From the NCBI GenBank assembly GCA_944474755.1, contig OX104114.1:22777220-22841219 (forward strand): DNA of 64,000 nt. The letters are read 5' to 3'. Under the pieces are notes generated by a model that searched no databases, had not been told where the DNA came from, and saw nothing but the letters and a program-made list of their open reading frames with translations. Below are positions 1 through 12,482 of this stretch, piece by piece. Each line of letters starts with the position of its first letter. The stretch's first letter is position 1. The DNA is from Limnoperna fortunei (lineage: Eukaryota > Mollusca > Bivalvia > Mytilida > Modiolidae). The translations under genes were made by a program, and so were the position numbers.

Positions 1-3000
1 ATGTTTTACACATATACAAATTGTGAATGTTTGACCAATTATTAAAGTCTTCCAAAGTTTTTACTAGTTGTAATATGATGCTTAGAATAAAATTAAGACT
101 TGTTTAAATTACACATTATTATTTAGCAGTAGCCAAGTCCACACTAAAACAACAAAACTAGTAGAACACTAAGTTTGTCAAAAGTAAAAAATCCGGACCC
201 GAATAAAAACAATATGAACACACAGGTCAAGAAATATACTAGTACAGAAAAACTTCACGGTAATATCAATCATTGTTGGTATAGTAATGTTCAGAAGTAT
301 TATAATGTATTATATGAATATAACAAAAATGGGAAGATTATGATATCACTGTCATTATCCAAACATTTAGGTCGTTGAACTATTTATGGTAGCAACAATG
401 AGTCAGCACTTTGTTTGAGAGGCTAACATTGAACCGCATGATCTACTTTTATTTGATAAATGGGAAGTATTATTTCTATACAATAAATACATATTCATGT
501 CTATATTTGCAGAACAAATATTAAAATAGAAATTCTAATTCTATGCTTGCGATGTAAACCAAAGCAAGTATAGAAAGTCTTATTTTGATGCATTTAAAAA
601 TTTGTTAAAGATCCAGAAGTTAGCAGTTAAGCAATTGGATTGATAGATAAAAATATAAGCATTGTTTATACCGTGTATAACAGTCTAAATTACGCTAAAT
701 GCAAAAGACACATTCACCTATGCATTTACCGATATTCAACAACGCTTTGATATCAATGTCAATACTTTCAAGCACCATTTAACAGTATTTATGGCCTTAA
801 AATTAGTTTGCATGTTTGATAAATAACTCAAGTGAAATTAAATAATTATTCTGTCTTTTTGTTACTATTGCAAAACGTTATATTCCATACATGTGCTCCT
901 TTGTGGTACTAAATGAGGACATGTTTAGGCATTGTGGTCAGAGGTATAAGATATCGTGCATGTTTTTATAATAAACATTATAAGAGTTAAACTTGGCAGG
1001 GACATACATTTAGATGCATACTTAGCATTATCAATTATGGAATTGACATTTGTTTTTATCTGAATTTAATATTTACTTATTGAATATTCCATAAAAATTG
1101 CTTTAAAATAATGTTCCGATTAAAAAATTTCCATCTCATGTCTAGCGAAAGGTTAATATGTTTAATAGATAGTTTCCGTAGTCTTACCTGAGACGATTCA
1201 TAGTGCTTTACACTTCAGTGCCGGAAGTTAAAGATCATTTTAGAATGCGTATTGAGACAAAACAAACAAGACATATAACATAAAAAATAACATATATATA
1301 TATTACGTAAGTCTAGAAGATTATGCAACGTTACAAATTAAGGTGTTTCTTGTCAAAAATATAGACATAGACTGACCAACGAATGGCGTTGAGTGTCAAT
1401 ATAAATAAATAAAGTAAACAAGTCATAAAATATTGAACTTAAACTTTTTCACTCCAACTGAACCCAAAATGTTTATATAGTTGCGGACGCGTTGTTATTT
1501 GTATAATAATACGCAAGACATTTTATTCAAATTTAGAACAAAATCCCTAGACGGTTATATCTAACTTTTTCGTACGATTTCTCGTAGAGGTTAATGATGT
1601 ATTCAAAATACTTAAAATAATGAGAAGATTTACGAAAATTTTTATCCAACACTGAACCAAATTTTATTGAGCGTAGAGACTATTTAAAGTTGCTACAATC
1701 AGTCTGTACCTAGATTTAGGACTAACGTTGAATTGCACGATCTACCTCTATTTAACAAATTTATCGTAATAAAGTATTTTTATACTTTCATTACCCATTC
1801 CTTTCTTTATTTGAGATATTTGTAGAAGAAGCTGATAATATACCTCTATGCTTGCTAAACCCATCAATATGAAAAAAATATTTAACTTTTGCTTTTTAGT
1901 ATATCTTAAAAGATGTGAAATATGTGATTTAACAATATTTTTCGAAAGTTGTATTTTTTCTATGTTTAATTGCACTTTAAATTAAGACAAACTTTCGCGA
2001 AAAAATCATTTACTGATATGAGTATTGAAACAACGTGTTTTATATCACTGTCAATAATGTTAACACTTAATTACAGTCTTAATCGTTTTTAAAGTTATTG
2101 TTTATCGTTTTTAAAAATAATACATATAATCATGTTTTGCTATTCAATAAGGACATGCACAGGATCTGTGGTGTGAAGTATACAATATATTAGACTCATT
2201 AGTGATACACTTGCCACACACTTCTATAAAGCTTATACTTTTGCAGTATCAATTTTATATTTTTACTTAATAGTATATAAACTGACTCAATTCTCCGAAC
2301 AAAATGTTTTTAGATAACGTTTAGATTGTCATATATATAACTCAGGTCGAGAACACGATTTATTTTTGTTGTTTAATGAGTATATGCAAAGAAATGGTTG
2401 TCCGAGTTCTAATACATATAGGATACTTTTATAACGGATATTACCTATAAGAGATACATTTTGTCCCACTCACATTAAGCAGCACGCTTAAGCATTATCA
2501 GTTGTGGCATTAATAACTTCTTTCTAACTACTATCTGGCTCAATCTGTCGCACAAAATGTTATCAGATAACATCTGATTGTCAGTTGTAACTCAAGTCGG
2601 ATCCTATTGATGTAAAACATTAACCCTAGAACTTATTTGTAATAATTACGATCAAATGGCAAGTTAAATTTTGAAATTTTATCAATATGTTTTGACGATT
2701 TCCTTAGTGTAAATTGTTGTCGGTTTCATTCTCTCTAGGAGACGATTTGTGGCAAAAACTGTCGTGCTGAAAGTTTATGATCAATTTCAAATTCGTTTGG
2801 AGACAAAATAAAAAAACAAGACAAACAATTCCACATATAACAGAATAGAGTAAGAAAACTCAATCCCAATAAAAACAATGTGAATCCAAAGGAAATAAAA
2901 TTACATAAGTATTGCACGATTAACTCAAACGTTGTTTTCTACAATAGATTGCAGCGACATTAATATGTATTTAATTACTTACAAATAATGAAAAGACTGA

Positions 3001-3300
3001 GGTATAATTTTACTGCCATTATCCAACATTGAACCAAGTTTTATAGATCGAGGACCAATTTAAGGTCACTTCGATAAGTCAGCACCTAGTTTAAGAGACT
3101 AACTTTGAATTTCACGATCTTCTTCTATTTGACATAGTAACGGGATACAGTATTTCAATATTTTCATTAAATATTCTTCATTATATTTGAGATCTTTGTT
3201 TGATATGAAGTAAAACAATGTAGAGATTATGACTTTATGATTACGATATAAATTAGCTCAGTCATCAAAAAGTGTTAAAATTATGTTTTTACATATCTTA
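1..3300. repeat. Non-coding region with degenerate kilobase-scale duplications
   Basis: No credible exon was found here. Three blocks resemble each other, at about 370-480, 1650-1830 and 3010-3200. Each has a 'tgaacc' / 'cacgatct(a)c' / 'tctatttga' series in the same order. Two further blocks, 1150-1320 and 2700-2830, share 'gagacgat', a central 'gatca' segment and 'acaaacaagac'-like ends. A related piece, 'caatgaaaa...ccattatccaa', recurs near 30290-30340. The spacing of about 1.3-1.5 kb suggests an old, strongly diverged tandem duplication or a dispersed repeat. Small open frames in this interval look like chance. Confidence 0.4.
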
Positions 3301-3793
3301 AAGAAAGTGAAAGTAACAAATACGGAATGTAGCTGTAAAACATCGTGCCTTTAAAGGTATTATTACATTTCGTAATTTTAGTTTCTAAAATAGCTTCTTT
3401 TGATTACAATTGATACTGCGACTAGCATTTTCTGGACTAGAAGGAAAGCGCAGCAAATTATAAGCCTACAATATCACGATATTGTAATGTTTTTTATTTC
3501 GTTTTCTGTAGCAAAATAATGACAAAATCATACACTAAACAAATAAGAAAATGACAAAAATAAAAAAAATTTCATGATTATAATATGTGTATATATAAAA
3601 ACAAAAATATTCTAAAGAGACCAAACATAAAAGTGTAAAATTATCAGTGAAATGAAATAAAACAATTATGGCAGCTTAGTGTATGCAATATAATGTTTTA
3701 TGTATAGTATTTTTTATACTGTAAAAAAATACTCTAAATTACGATACAGGCGAAAATCATTTATACCAATGCATTCACAGATATTCATTATAT

Positions 3794-4080
3794 TGATTGA
3801 TTGATTGATTGGATTTTTGCTTAACGTCCAGCGAGCAGTAAACGAGACCAAGTTAACAAAAAATAAATCGATTAGGAAAAGATGGACCAAAGACAATAAT
3901 TTTGAATGTTATTGTAAAGGTATTGTAAAGGGTAGAGGCGGAACATTTTGAGTTTTGTAGTTCCTTTATAGAGCCTACTCTTATCGACATCTTCCGAAGG
4001 GGTCTTTACCGTGCAAGGATCCTGGCACTCTCCAAATACGTTCCCACAGTGGTCACGCGGTCGTATTATCGGCTAGCAAC
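3794..4080 (+). repeat. R2 interspersed repeat, partial copy
   Basis: The copy starts with a (ttga)n run and 'gcttaacgtccagcgagcag'. It ends with 'gtgcaaggatcctggcactc' followed by 'ccaaatacgttcccacagtgg'. This is the same order of landmarks as the fuller copy at 44630-45145. There is no coding potential. Confidence 0.7.
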
Positions 4081-4639
4081 CCTAAACGAAAGAGCAATCA
4101 TTAAATAAGCTACACATGATAGGAGTAGCAGTAAGCAGCATATTTCAGCATGATCAATTGTTGCATTAAAAAGTCCATTTTGAGAACATTCTCCTCAAGC
4201 AAAGTGTTCGTATTACTACTATACAATATAATTAGCTAAAGCAAAAAATTCAAAGAATTGCTTCGTTTAAAAGAAAGGCAAACCTAGATATTAATATCTA
4301 TTTTTAGGCGTGCAATTCATATTTCGTAAAAGACTAATATCATCCCAAAAAATCCATTCCGATAACATATTAGACATGTTTGATGGCCGTTTTTTAACCG
4401 ACCGTCAGTATTCCGTTGGTACTAACTGCTTCCTTTCTTGCTGACTTAATCCTTTAAACATTTGAGGCTAATTTTATAGAAGGTTTTTTACAAGTGACAA
4501 ACGTTTAGCCCTCGCATTCAATTTCATGCTCCGCTATATCGATGGCGTGCATACATGGAATAATAAAAAAATCTGTACATCTACATCCATTTAAAATGAA
4601 ATTAAAATATATTTTGGACGAGAACTAAATAAAAACAAA

Positions 4640-4930
4640 TCACTTTTTAGACCTACTAAAAAGTATGGAGTAAGGGGTAAGATGCAGAATGTAGCCTTTC
4701 TTAATGCTGTACTGAGCTTACATTTTAAAACATATAAAGGAGGTCTTCATTGTGCAAGGAGCGTGACACTCTCCAAATTATTTACGCACTACGGTCCAGC
4801 TTTTCATATTTAAACCTGACAACTCACAAACAGGTCAGCCTCCCCTATATGCAGTCTGAGGCCAAGCTGTGCAGCTCGTTAAGTCGAACATTTAGAAAAC
4901 CCTCCCAGTGAGGTCCAAGCCAAGGGTTGT
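4640..4930 (+). repeat. R2 interspersed repeat, 5'-truncated copy
   Basis: This copy shares 'aaaagtatgga', 'tgtgcaaggagcgtgacact', 'ctccaaatta' and 'acctgacaac' with other R2 copies. It extends further 3' than most of them, through a region with 'caggtcagcctcccc'. Confidence 0.65.
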
Positions 4931-4939
4931 AAATAGTAG

Positions 4940-7750
4940 TTATAACATCTTTGACTTGTACTTGCGTAAATTTGCAATTATGTTGAAAAAAGAAGTAGAA
5001 ACAATAAAACAATCGAATAAATAAACTATAGATTGATACTTCGGGATGTGTTATATTCTGTTTTATAATATAAATATACAAGCGTACATAATGATCATAA
5101 TAATATATGACATGTTCAAAACATATGATAAAATGCCTAATACCAATTATTAATTTAATTTTTTTTTAATTTTAATTTTGACATCATAAATGTGTGGATC
5201 AGCAAAATTTTGTTTCATTTAATTTTTAAAGTATTTTATACTTCAGTCTAATGTGTAAATCAGCCAACAGTTTCGAATAAAACTATTTTGAAAATTGTTT
5301 AAAATGGTAAGATTGCAAACAAAATGGTCTTCATAATTCCTAGAATCGGTATTCGAACGTCAATTAGCATAATTACTTACCAACACATCATTGGGACACT
5401 TATTGTCTTCTATACCTTTACTTACACCATTGCGATTAAAAGTTTATTTACAAACCTTAAAGCCAAAACTCCTGACTGGTTTTGTGAAAAAATCACTATT
5501 CAAATACATTCATTATGGTTATGTCTTTTTGGAAGACATTATCATCGCCCTTAATGACATACTTCGAGATGTTCTGGCTGAAGGATTAAAATATATTGAG
5601 AAAATATCTATTAACGGGAACAACAACTAAATCAACATTCATTTTCAAAACTGCTGATGTTGCAAAGAACCGTCCCTCGTGCATGACAAGTACTTTTAGA
5701 TCCTGCAGATAAGACACAAAAGCGAATACATCCATGTATATTACAACATACATGAATGTACGGTGTATAAATTTAACAACTTATACGTTATGCTAGGTTC
5801 TGCAATCGGTATTGAGATTTTCTAGACCGGTCACTAGGGTTTGTAGTACTAGGTTGGTGTTATCACGATTTGACATTTGTTGAGTCATACATAGTCTTTG
5901 TCATTCCTGGATTTTACTTTTTCCTATTTTCCTAGCCATAACAGAAAATAATATGAGGAAGACACTGCTTACTCGCCAGATAACCTGAGTACACCCATGG
6001 GTTTTACGGATTTGTGTTGCTCACTTTATTCTTTGTACTTGTCTGTTTTTATTTATGTTGTAGATGTTGTCTGAAATCCGGGTTGTAATTGTTCCTTGAC
6101 TTTCGGCTTTTTGATATTCGGTAGGTTTCATTGCTATTTTTCATACATATTTTTGTTTGACAAAGAACTACATTAATTGTTTGAGTAACGAATTAGACGT
6201 TAGTTGTACTAGCAGCAATACTACTTATACAACAAATACAAGGATGAAAAATTACAATAACAAATCTGACACATTTTCCTTTTGGTTCTGCGTCAATAAG
6301 GAAACAATGACATTCTATCCTTGTTTTTGGATTTCTTAATTTCTTAACAACGTTTTATTGCTAATTTAACTAAATATGCAACCGAAACTCCTTTAGTTGT
6401 AATCATCCATTTTAATAACAATAAAATCCTACCATAAAAATATGTTCATTCCTGTTTCTTTAGAAATAGTGCAAATAAAATTTGAATCCTTAAAAATTGT
6501 AAGGAGCTGCTTTCATCTAGATGCCTTTCTTTTTTATTTGTATAAATCCTTTAATTTTTCTACATTGGAAATATATTTGTCACATATTCAAGCCAAGATT
6601 TTTTATACAAATGGGAAACACATAGTTATCTGGTTGTCAGTCATACTAGGAAATACATGAATGTAATCATCATTAAGTCCAAAACTAATAACAATTACGA
6701 ATATGTCGTACACTGCTTGATTTCGTACTGACGCCATTTCGTTCAGTTAGGTGGGGGTGTTTGATATTCCAATTGTCACTAATTGTGCAGTATCGTTTGC
6801 CGATGTGTTCATGTTCATCCATTCATATAAATTAAAATCTTACAATCACTTCTAGGTAAGAACAACGCCAAGTATCCCAATTCTTTCATCTCCGCTTCCG
6901 TGGTCATGTCCTTCAATAACTTTTCACTAAACAATCCTTATTTAGATGCCTTTCTACATCTCTTTTATCCAAAGAGCTTGAGATTTAGAACACAATAGAC
7001 ACTAGTAGGGTCGATTCAAATTTAGATTTGTCTTTAAAAACTAAAAAAATTCTTTTGAAGTTTTATTTACGTGCAAAAGCGATGACCGAAGCACATTTAC
7101 AATGAAGTAGCGCTTCATGATGAAAATGTGCGGTCAACGTTTTCATACGTCAAAGAAACTTCAAAATAATGCATTAAATTCTTATATTTACATTTTATGT
7201 CATTTAAATTTCGGGATACGGATTTAAATTTTTACACAATATACTTTTGTTGATTTAAATTATTACTTCGCGTTGTTTGTTTTATGCGGCTGTAGTCAAG
7301 GAATCGCGTGCGCTTTATGGCTACTGGTTGCATTGAGAAATTCAAAGAATGATTCTCTGTCATCTGTAACGCTATGGACTAATAGACATTTAGGATATTA
7401 ATGAAATACATACCCAATGTAAATATATCGATATCAACACTCAAAAAGATTTCCACTTAACCATGTGACAAACGTGATTTTTTAACTTTCCAATCGTCAT
7501 CTTTTTCCTATTGTGCAGCAAAATGTCGTCCGTTCCGGTATATGGGGATTTTTTAAAACTAGTACATTACTTTAGAGCTTGTTAGAAGTACTACGATTTC
7601 CTTTCTCGAGCTATTCTATAACGCGGAATGTGCAAACAAGTTTTGTTTTTAAAGTTATTGTATTTATTTGTGAAATTTTTTGCACGATATTATGTACTTG
7701 AAGACCAATACGCAATATATGTCTCACAGATGAGTACCTGTGTAAGTTTG
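4940..7750. other. Intergenic, no gene seen
   Basis: AT-rich sequence. The overlapping plus-strand frames at about 5324-5630 encode no recognisable motif and lack good splice context. Apart from the R3 repeat at 5975-6140, I see nothing to annotate. Confidence 0.5.
5975..6140 (+). repeat. R3 interspersed repeat (bivalve type)
   Basis: The copy runs from 'cttactcgccagataacctg' through 'gtgttgctcac' to 'tccgggttgtaattgttcct'. Related copies lie at 7760-7920, 15400-15560 and 38755-38910, and an inverted copy at 23135-23335. From memory, the 'tactc..cggagcacctgag' arrangement resembles a repeat abundant in mussel genomes. That link was not tested. Confidence 0.55.
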
Positions 7751-7759
7751 TCGCAGCGT

Positions 7760-7920
7760 TTTTGTAATATCTTTTTTACCTGACAAGACTTAACCTGTAT
7801 TGAATCGAGCGACACAACGATCGTGTTGCAACAGGCAGTTACTGTTTACTCTTTCGGAGGTGTTCATTTAAATATTCTTGAGTGTTCGTGTCGTTGGCTT
7901 TTATTTGGGTACTTTTAGAT
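7760..7920 (+). repeat. R3 interspersed repeat, diverged copy
   Basis: 'cgtgttgcaacaggcagtta' is followed by 'tttactctttcggaggtgtt' and 'gttcgtgtcg'. A matching arrangement, 'tgtgttgcaacagtcaggga', occurs at about 15410. The copy lies just 3' of the terminal exon of the minus-strand gene. Confidence 0.45.
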
Positions 7921-8031
7921 CAATACGACAAACATTTAGTCCATATTTTTGGTAAAAGCATTCTTCTAGTGTTTGGAAAACTAAGTGAAACCTATCAATT
8001 TTTGAAAAGTTTAATTTATAGAAAATATCTA

Positions 8032-8218
8032 TTATCCATTCTGCGTTGAATACCACGTGGAAGGGTCTGGCACAATGTTGGAGTTACATCCATCGGAATC
8101 GCAACAGAAATGGCAGGAAAATGCTCCAGGGTTTATGATTGTGCCATACTTTTTGCAGAAGTCGTGATCTGCTGTTTCTTGTATCCATTCCTTTTCACAC
8201 GTGGCCGTGTCACCGCAC
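8032..8218 (-). CDS. Terminal exon: C-terminal part of LU domain
   Basis: This is the last coding exon of the minus-strand modular gene and encodes about 61 residues plus the stop. It carries the second half of a Ly6/uPAR (LU, three-finger) domain. Seven cysteines are visible, ending in C-x2-CC-x4-CN ('SCHFCCDSDGCN'), which is the family hallmark. The acceptor 'ctgattattgtag' precedes phase 2, and the donor of the exon at 8831-8990 is also phase 2, so the joint codon is Arg and the frame runs on cleanly. After the domain the protein has only about 14 polar residues, with no hydrophobic GPI signal or transmembrane segment. It is therefore probably secreted or held by other parts. LU proteins act in ligand binding at the cell surface; the ligand here is unknown. 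An in-frame Met upstream lies in the intron and is not the start. Confidence 0.85.
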
Positions 8219-8830
8219 CTACAATAATCAGATTTATGTAGTGGCATATATTACCTAAGTTAGTTTTTCCACATAACATTATAACGTGTAGTTAGGTTTC
8301 AGTGACAGAACAAATGTTGGTAAATTTAAATCGAAAAGGGCCCACAGCGTCTACTAAAAGCTAGTTTAACAACATACTTAAGTAATGAGGTCGAAGGCTG
8401 ATTAACAACTGCATATATAACACTGTTGATTTCTACTTCAATATATTTGTTTGTTTTTCCGTGTTCCAAAATACAATTAAAACATACACATATATAGATT
8501 TCATTGAACAAAACACAAAGTGTATCGTTATGATGGCGTTTCTTATCCACGTTGATTTTCGGGGAGTTTTAAAAGTTGTTTTCTTAACCTTTTGTGTTTA
8601 GTTATTTTATTTACATCGGCTGTTATTTGTATTGCGATTGCCTTCATTTTCTTTACCCGTCATTTTTCTTTATAAGCCGCTATTGAGGGAAAACAGGATG
8701 GATACATGCAAATAACTTTTGATTCTCAATAACTGTGTCAACAAGTTGAGAAGTTTTGATTGAGCACGTTTGCATAACTTTACAAGACATGGAATCGGTT
8801 TTGGAACCGCAAATCAAATCAACAATTTAC

Positions 8831-8990
8831 CTTTTATAGACATCCCTATTGCCTTGCGCATCTTGAATTACGTCTGTCATGCAGTAATCACCCGAGGTGC
8901 ACAGGGTTTGGGGGCTATTATTTATTTCCTTGCTACTACATGGCATACCGGAACTTTGATCTCCACAAATATGACATTTTCGTGTAGATG
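8831..8990 (-). CDS. LU domain N-terminal exon
   Basis: The exon encodes 52 full residues. The acceptor is 'tttgtttgaatgcag' (phase 1) and the donor is 'AAAAG|gtaaat' (phase 2). Five cysteines appear in an LU-like order: 'KCHIC' at residues 4-8, then 'MPC', 'TLC' and 'DYC'. Joined to the exon at 8032-8218, the domain has 12 cysteines, two more than the usual ten-cysteine LU domain. The intron is about 610 bp. The phase-1 entry matches the phase-1 exit of the Thr-rich linker exons upstream, which is the reason for placing this domain at the C terminus of the mucin-like gene rather than treating it as a separate gene. No signal-peptide exon was found directly upstream. A separate short Ly6-like gene cannot be fully excluded. 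Confidence 0.85.
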
Positions 8991-9009
8991 CTGCATTCAA
9001 ACAAAATAA

Positions 9010-10290
9010 AATAATTTTAAAAACATAATAATGTACATGTATTCTACAAAGCCGTTAAATATAACGCTGGGTGAATAATTCTTATCTTTCCTTTGTTATT
9101 ATTGTTTTTTTTAAAATTTATTGGGCGGTTTGAAAAGTGATGCGTCTTCAATATTAACAACAAAATTTGAAGATGTTTAATCATGAGTTATTTTCTTCGT
9201 TCAAATGGTTGACAATTAAGGACGTAAAGAGACGTCGTGACCATTATTTAAACTTCGTATATGTGTGATTCCATTGTTTAGCATATAGTGATTAATATCG
9301 TCCAGTGAAGGTGAATTTGCATTAAAAATGACCTCTCAAACAGTCACAAATAGAACAAATATTAATAGATAGCAAAACACAAAAAAATGACGGACGTTAA
9401 GTTATCCAGCGCCATGGTTGTTTTCAATTAAGCGTTGGCAATATCATGTTATGAAAAGTTTCTGCATGTATATAGTTTATTGATGTTAAATTAGTGTGTA
9501 GTTTCTGGCATAATTGAAATGACCAATTTGATTTGATTGAGGAAGAGCGTCATAATAACCAATCTAAACATTGTAGGTTCATTGATTTATTCATATCGGA
9601 ACAACCTTGTTTAACAAAGTCCGTTATCGTTTTCTTATACTGATTTCTTCTTATGCAATACCAATAACTATAATAAAAGTATTTTTAGAAGAGTTTTAAA
9701 AAACGAATATGATCGCACAAATCACTTTTATTTTTATAGTCCGTACATTCTACGTAAGTAACAAATATTAAACAGCAATGTAACTAAAAACATATGAATG
9801 GGATTTGTGTTATTTCGTTCTTTTGTTAATTCAAACTAAATTTATGCTTCACACGAGTTTTCTGTCATGCATGTATAACGATTAATTTGAATACTTTAAA
9901 TATGAAAAACGTTTGGTTAATATACCAAATGTAAGTTCGTATTATGATATGAAGACAAAAGGGGGCTTTTTTAGCAATGTGGTCATTGTTTAAATTTACA
10001 AACAAATGTCGAAAATGTTACTACATTCTAAGGTTGCTGCATTCGCAATGTGTAGGTGAAGTAGGCCGGCACAGGTATATAATTTGGAATTTTGGTGGGA
10101 TGGCCAATGATGCCAGTATAAGAAATTATGTGTCATTAACGTTGACAATTACAAACACCATATTATTGGAGAAAACGTTATTCAAGATGTTTAGTTCGTA
10201 GTAGTATTATGTTTTAAATAATAAAATAAAATCTTGTTACAAATCTAAATTAATAGTATCAAATTCATGTCGTGGTCTAGTTAAACATAT
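9010..10290. other. Intron, including 5' end of a tandem duplicate
   Basis: From about 9975 to 10290 the sequence matches 12125-12480, for example 'aaatgtcgaaaatgtt' and 'tagttcgtagta'. This marks one end of the linker-exon duplication. No exon was seen elsewhere in the interval. Confidence 0.5.
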
Positions 10291-10293
10291 TAC

Positions 10294-10437
10294 CTGTAGT
10301 AAGCGATGCTTCTGTCGTCAATGGCACAAATGATGAAGTTGGAACCTCGGTGTAAGTGGTTACGAAAGCACCTGTAGACATTATAGTTGCAGTGGTTTCA
10401 TTGTCAATGGTTCGAGACGTCTCACTTACCAGAGTTG
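10294..10437 (-). CDS. A-type Thr/Ser-rich linker exon (A4)
   Basis: The exon is 144 nt and encodes 47 full residues, with phase 1 at both ends. The acceptor is 'gtcatcag' and the donor 'CTACAG|gtaata'. About 18 of the 47 residues are Thr and several more are Ser, with Pro and Val. There is no cysteine, and an Asn-Glu-Thr N-glycosylation site is present. The composition fits an extended, O-glycosylated mucin-like stalk. It is the last linker before the LU domain. It is closely similar to the exon at 12483-12620, sharing 'SETS', 'DNETT', 'TIMST' and 'TTYTE', and both copies sit in matching flanking sequence, so this is a recent tandem duplicate. Confidence 0.75.
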
Positions 10438-10589
10438 CTGATGACGAAACAGTGAATTTGACTTTTAATTGTTTTATCACATTATTATTTTGACATTTTT
10501 TACTAAATTCGAAATTAATGTCTTCATTATGAACACTTCCCGCATTTAGTTGGTTTAATAAGCCACAATATTTCCATAATAAAAGGCGA

Positions 10590-10790
10590 TTTGGATATAT
10601 TGATTGGATGCTGGCTTGAAGTACAACGAGCAGTATTCAGTTTTTTGCTTAACAAATACCATATTTTTGAATGCACTGGAATAGTATAAAGTATGGGTAG
10701 GTGCGGAAAATTTAGCCTTTTGTACGGACCGTGGAACTCTACAAACACGTTGCCTACTGTAGTCCACGGTCTGGCTTTAGTGTGAATCTG
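10590..10790 (+). repeat. R2 repeat copy within duplicated intron
   Basis: 'attgattggatgctggcttg' and 'aaagtatgggtaggtgcgga' are followed by 'ctctacaaacacgttgccta'. It occupies the same place relative to exon A4 as the R2 copies beside exon A1 (12817-13100) and the A remnant (11925-12135). The insertion therefore predates the duplication. Confidence 0.65.
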
Positions 10791-11059
10791 TAAAACAATT
10801 ACAAATTATTGCATAATGTTAAGCAAAATCGGCCGCAAAAGGCGAAATAACTACTAATATCAATTATAAATGTTGTGTTTAACATAGTAATGCATGCACT
10901 CAATCTAAGTTTAAAGCACACGAAAAATGTTAATTTAATTGATTTTAACATTCACATGTTTGCCTACATCTTGACATCATTATGAAACCAATACATGAAG
11001 GTGTTTGATTTTAAATAGTGGTTGGTTTTGAAGTAAATCGTCTTGCTTGATATACTCGC

Positions 11060-11131
11060 CTATTGTTATAGTGGTCTTTTCTGTTGTTGGAATTATATTT
11101 GCGATTGTTGTTGATTGTGTTGTTGAATACA
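11060..11131 (-). pseudogene. Decayed B-type linker exon (B')
   Basis: This is the paralogue of the B exon at 13634-13702. The coding part is still open and Thr-rich ('STTQSTTIANIIPTTEKTT'). The acceptor AG of the paralogue ('tgcttttag') has no counterpart here ('tttttgtgtg'), and the donor GT has become GC ('AATAG|gcgagt'). GC donors are sometimes used, but together with the missing AG this copy is probably skipped. The flanking intron also matches the region 13710-14010, so the copy arose by the same duplication. Confidence 0.6.
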
Positions 11132-11679
11132 CACAAAAATAGTAGGGAGTAATCATGTAGTTGAGACTATAAACAAGGAGCAGGTTCTCCAATGACTAAT
11201 TATAAATATTTTCGATGTAATTCCGTTTCCTTTTTTAAATAAAGTTGATTGCTGAAACCAAGTTAACTAATGTAGGAAACTCCTGGTTATTACGTAACGG
11301 AATTTCATGTTTAATTTATTTTAGTTTGTCCTTTGCATTCTGTGTCTGAACCCTTGGTAAACTGGTTTTTAGTATGTACTATTTCTATATTTTTAAATCA
11401 TTATTCTAAATATTAATAAATATTTTATCCTTTAACACCCTTAAACGGTTGAAAGTTTTTTTCTTTACAAATGTATGTGTTATATCTCAAAATTAAATAA
11501 TATATATTGTATATAGTTTGTTATTTGGATATGACAAATAAAAATTAGCACTGACAGAAGAGTTGGCGACGGTTCTTAGCTTACATGTAAATATAATGTT
11601 ATTATGCCAATATTATATGTATGTATTTTGTAGAAGCAAGGCCGGTTTGCGTCTTCTTATATCATGTATGACTAAGGTC

Positions 11680-11744
11680 TTAATGGGATGTTGTACAAAA
11701 AAGGTACACAAAAGTAAACTTAGACGTAACACTTCGCAGAGTTG
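11680..11744 (-). pseudogene. Decayed A-type linker exon (A3)
   Basis: A third copy of the start of the A exon. The acceptor 'ttgtcattag' and the first codons ('TLRSVTS') match 'TLGSETS' and 'TLVSETS' of the intact copies. The frame then loses its Thr-rich character and meets a stop near 11680. Its upstream flank and the neighbouring R2 repeat match those of A1, which points to an incomplete third unit in the tandem array. Confidence 0.55.
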
Positions 11745-11924
11745 CTAATGACAATACAGTGGTCAATGCGGTGAAAAACAACAACAGCCAAAGTAACAAA
11801 TAGACGTATAATTGTTAGTTTTTATGTCACGTTATGTTAAGAGTTTTGACAAATATGAATGTATTGTAAATTATGCACAATAACCGAATTGAAGTCTATT
11901 TAGTTTGATAAGCCGCAATATTTA

Positions 11925-12135
11925 GGTTAACAATTAATTAATTAATTCCTGAAATATGAACGTAAGGGAACACATTTTTGAATGCTACTGGAAAAGTATA
12001 GAGTAGGGGTGGAAAATTTAGCCTTTAGTAGTGGCTACAACGAGCATACTCTTATCGTCATCTGCAAAGGCGTCTTAAGCGTGCAAAAAGCGTGGTACTC
12101 TCCAAACACGTTACTCACTGTGGTCCACAGTCATC
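11925..12135 (+). repeat. R2 repeat copy
   Basis: It carries 'aaaagtatagagtaggggtg', 'actcttatcgtcatctgcaa' and 'gtggtactctccaaacacgt', in the usual R2 order. It accompanies the decayed exon A3. Confidence 0.65.
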
Positions 12136-12482
12136 GTAGAAAAATGTCGAAAATGTTTCTCGAGTCTAAGATTTCTGCATTTGTAATGTGTGGATGGTAT
12201 ACGCGGGCCATGTATATATTTTGAAATTTTTGTGAGATGGCAACTACACTAGTAGATGTGATTATATTTTATAACCTTGACAAGAACAAACGGTATATCA
12301 TTGGGGAAAATGATATTTCACGATTTGTAGTTCGTAGTATAATTTTGTTGTGTTAAATCATTAAATAAAAACACGATTAATATCTTAATTGGTAGTGTTA
12401 AATTAATGTCGAGATTTATTTTTATTATTTACTACACAACAGAAATGAGTTCCCAAATATTTCAGCACTTTTGAATACTTAC

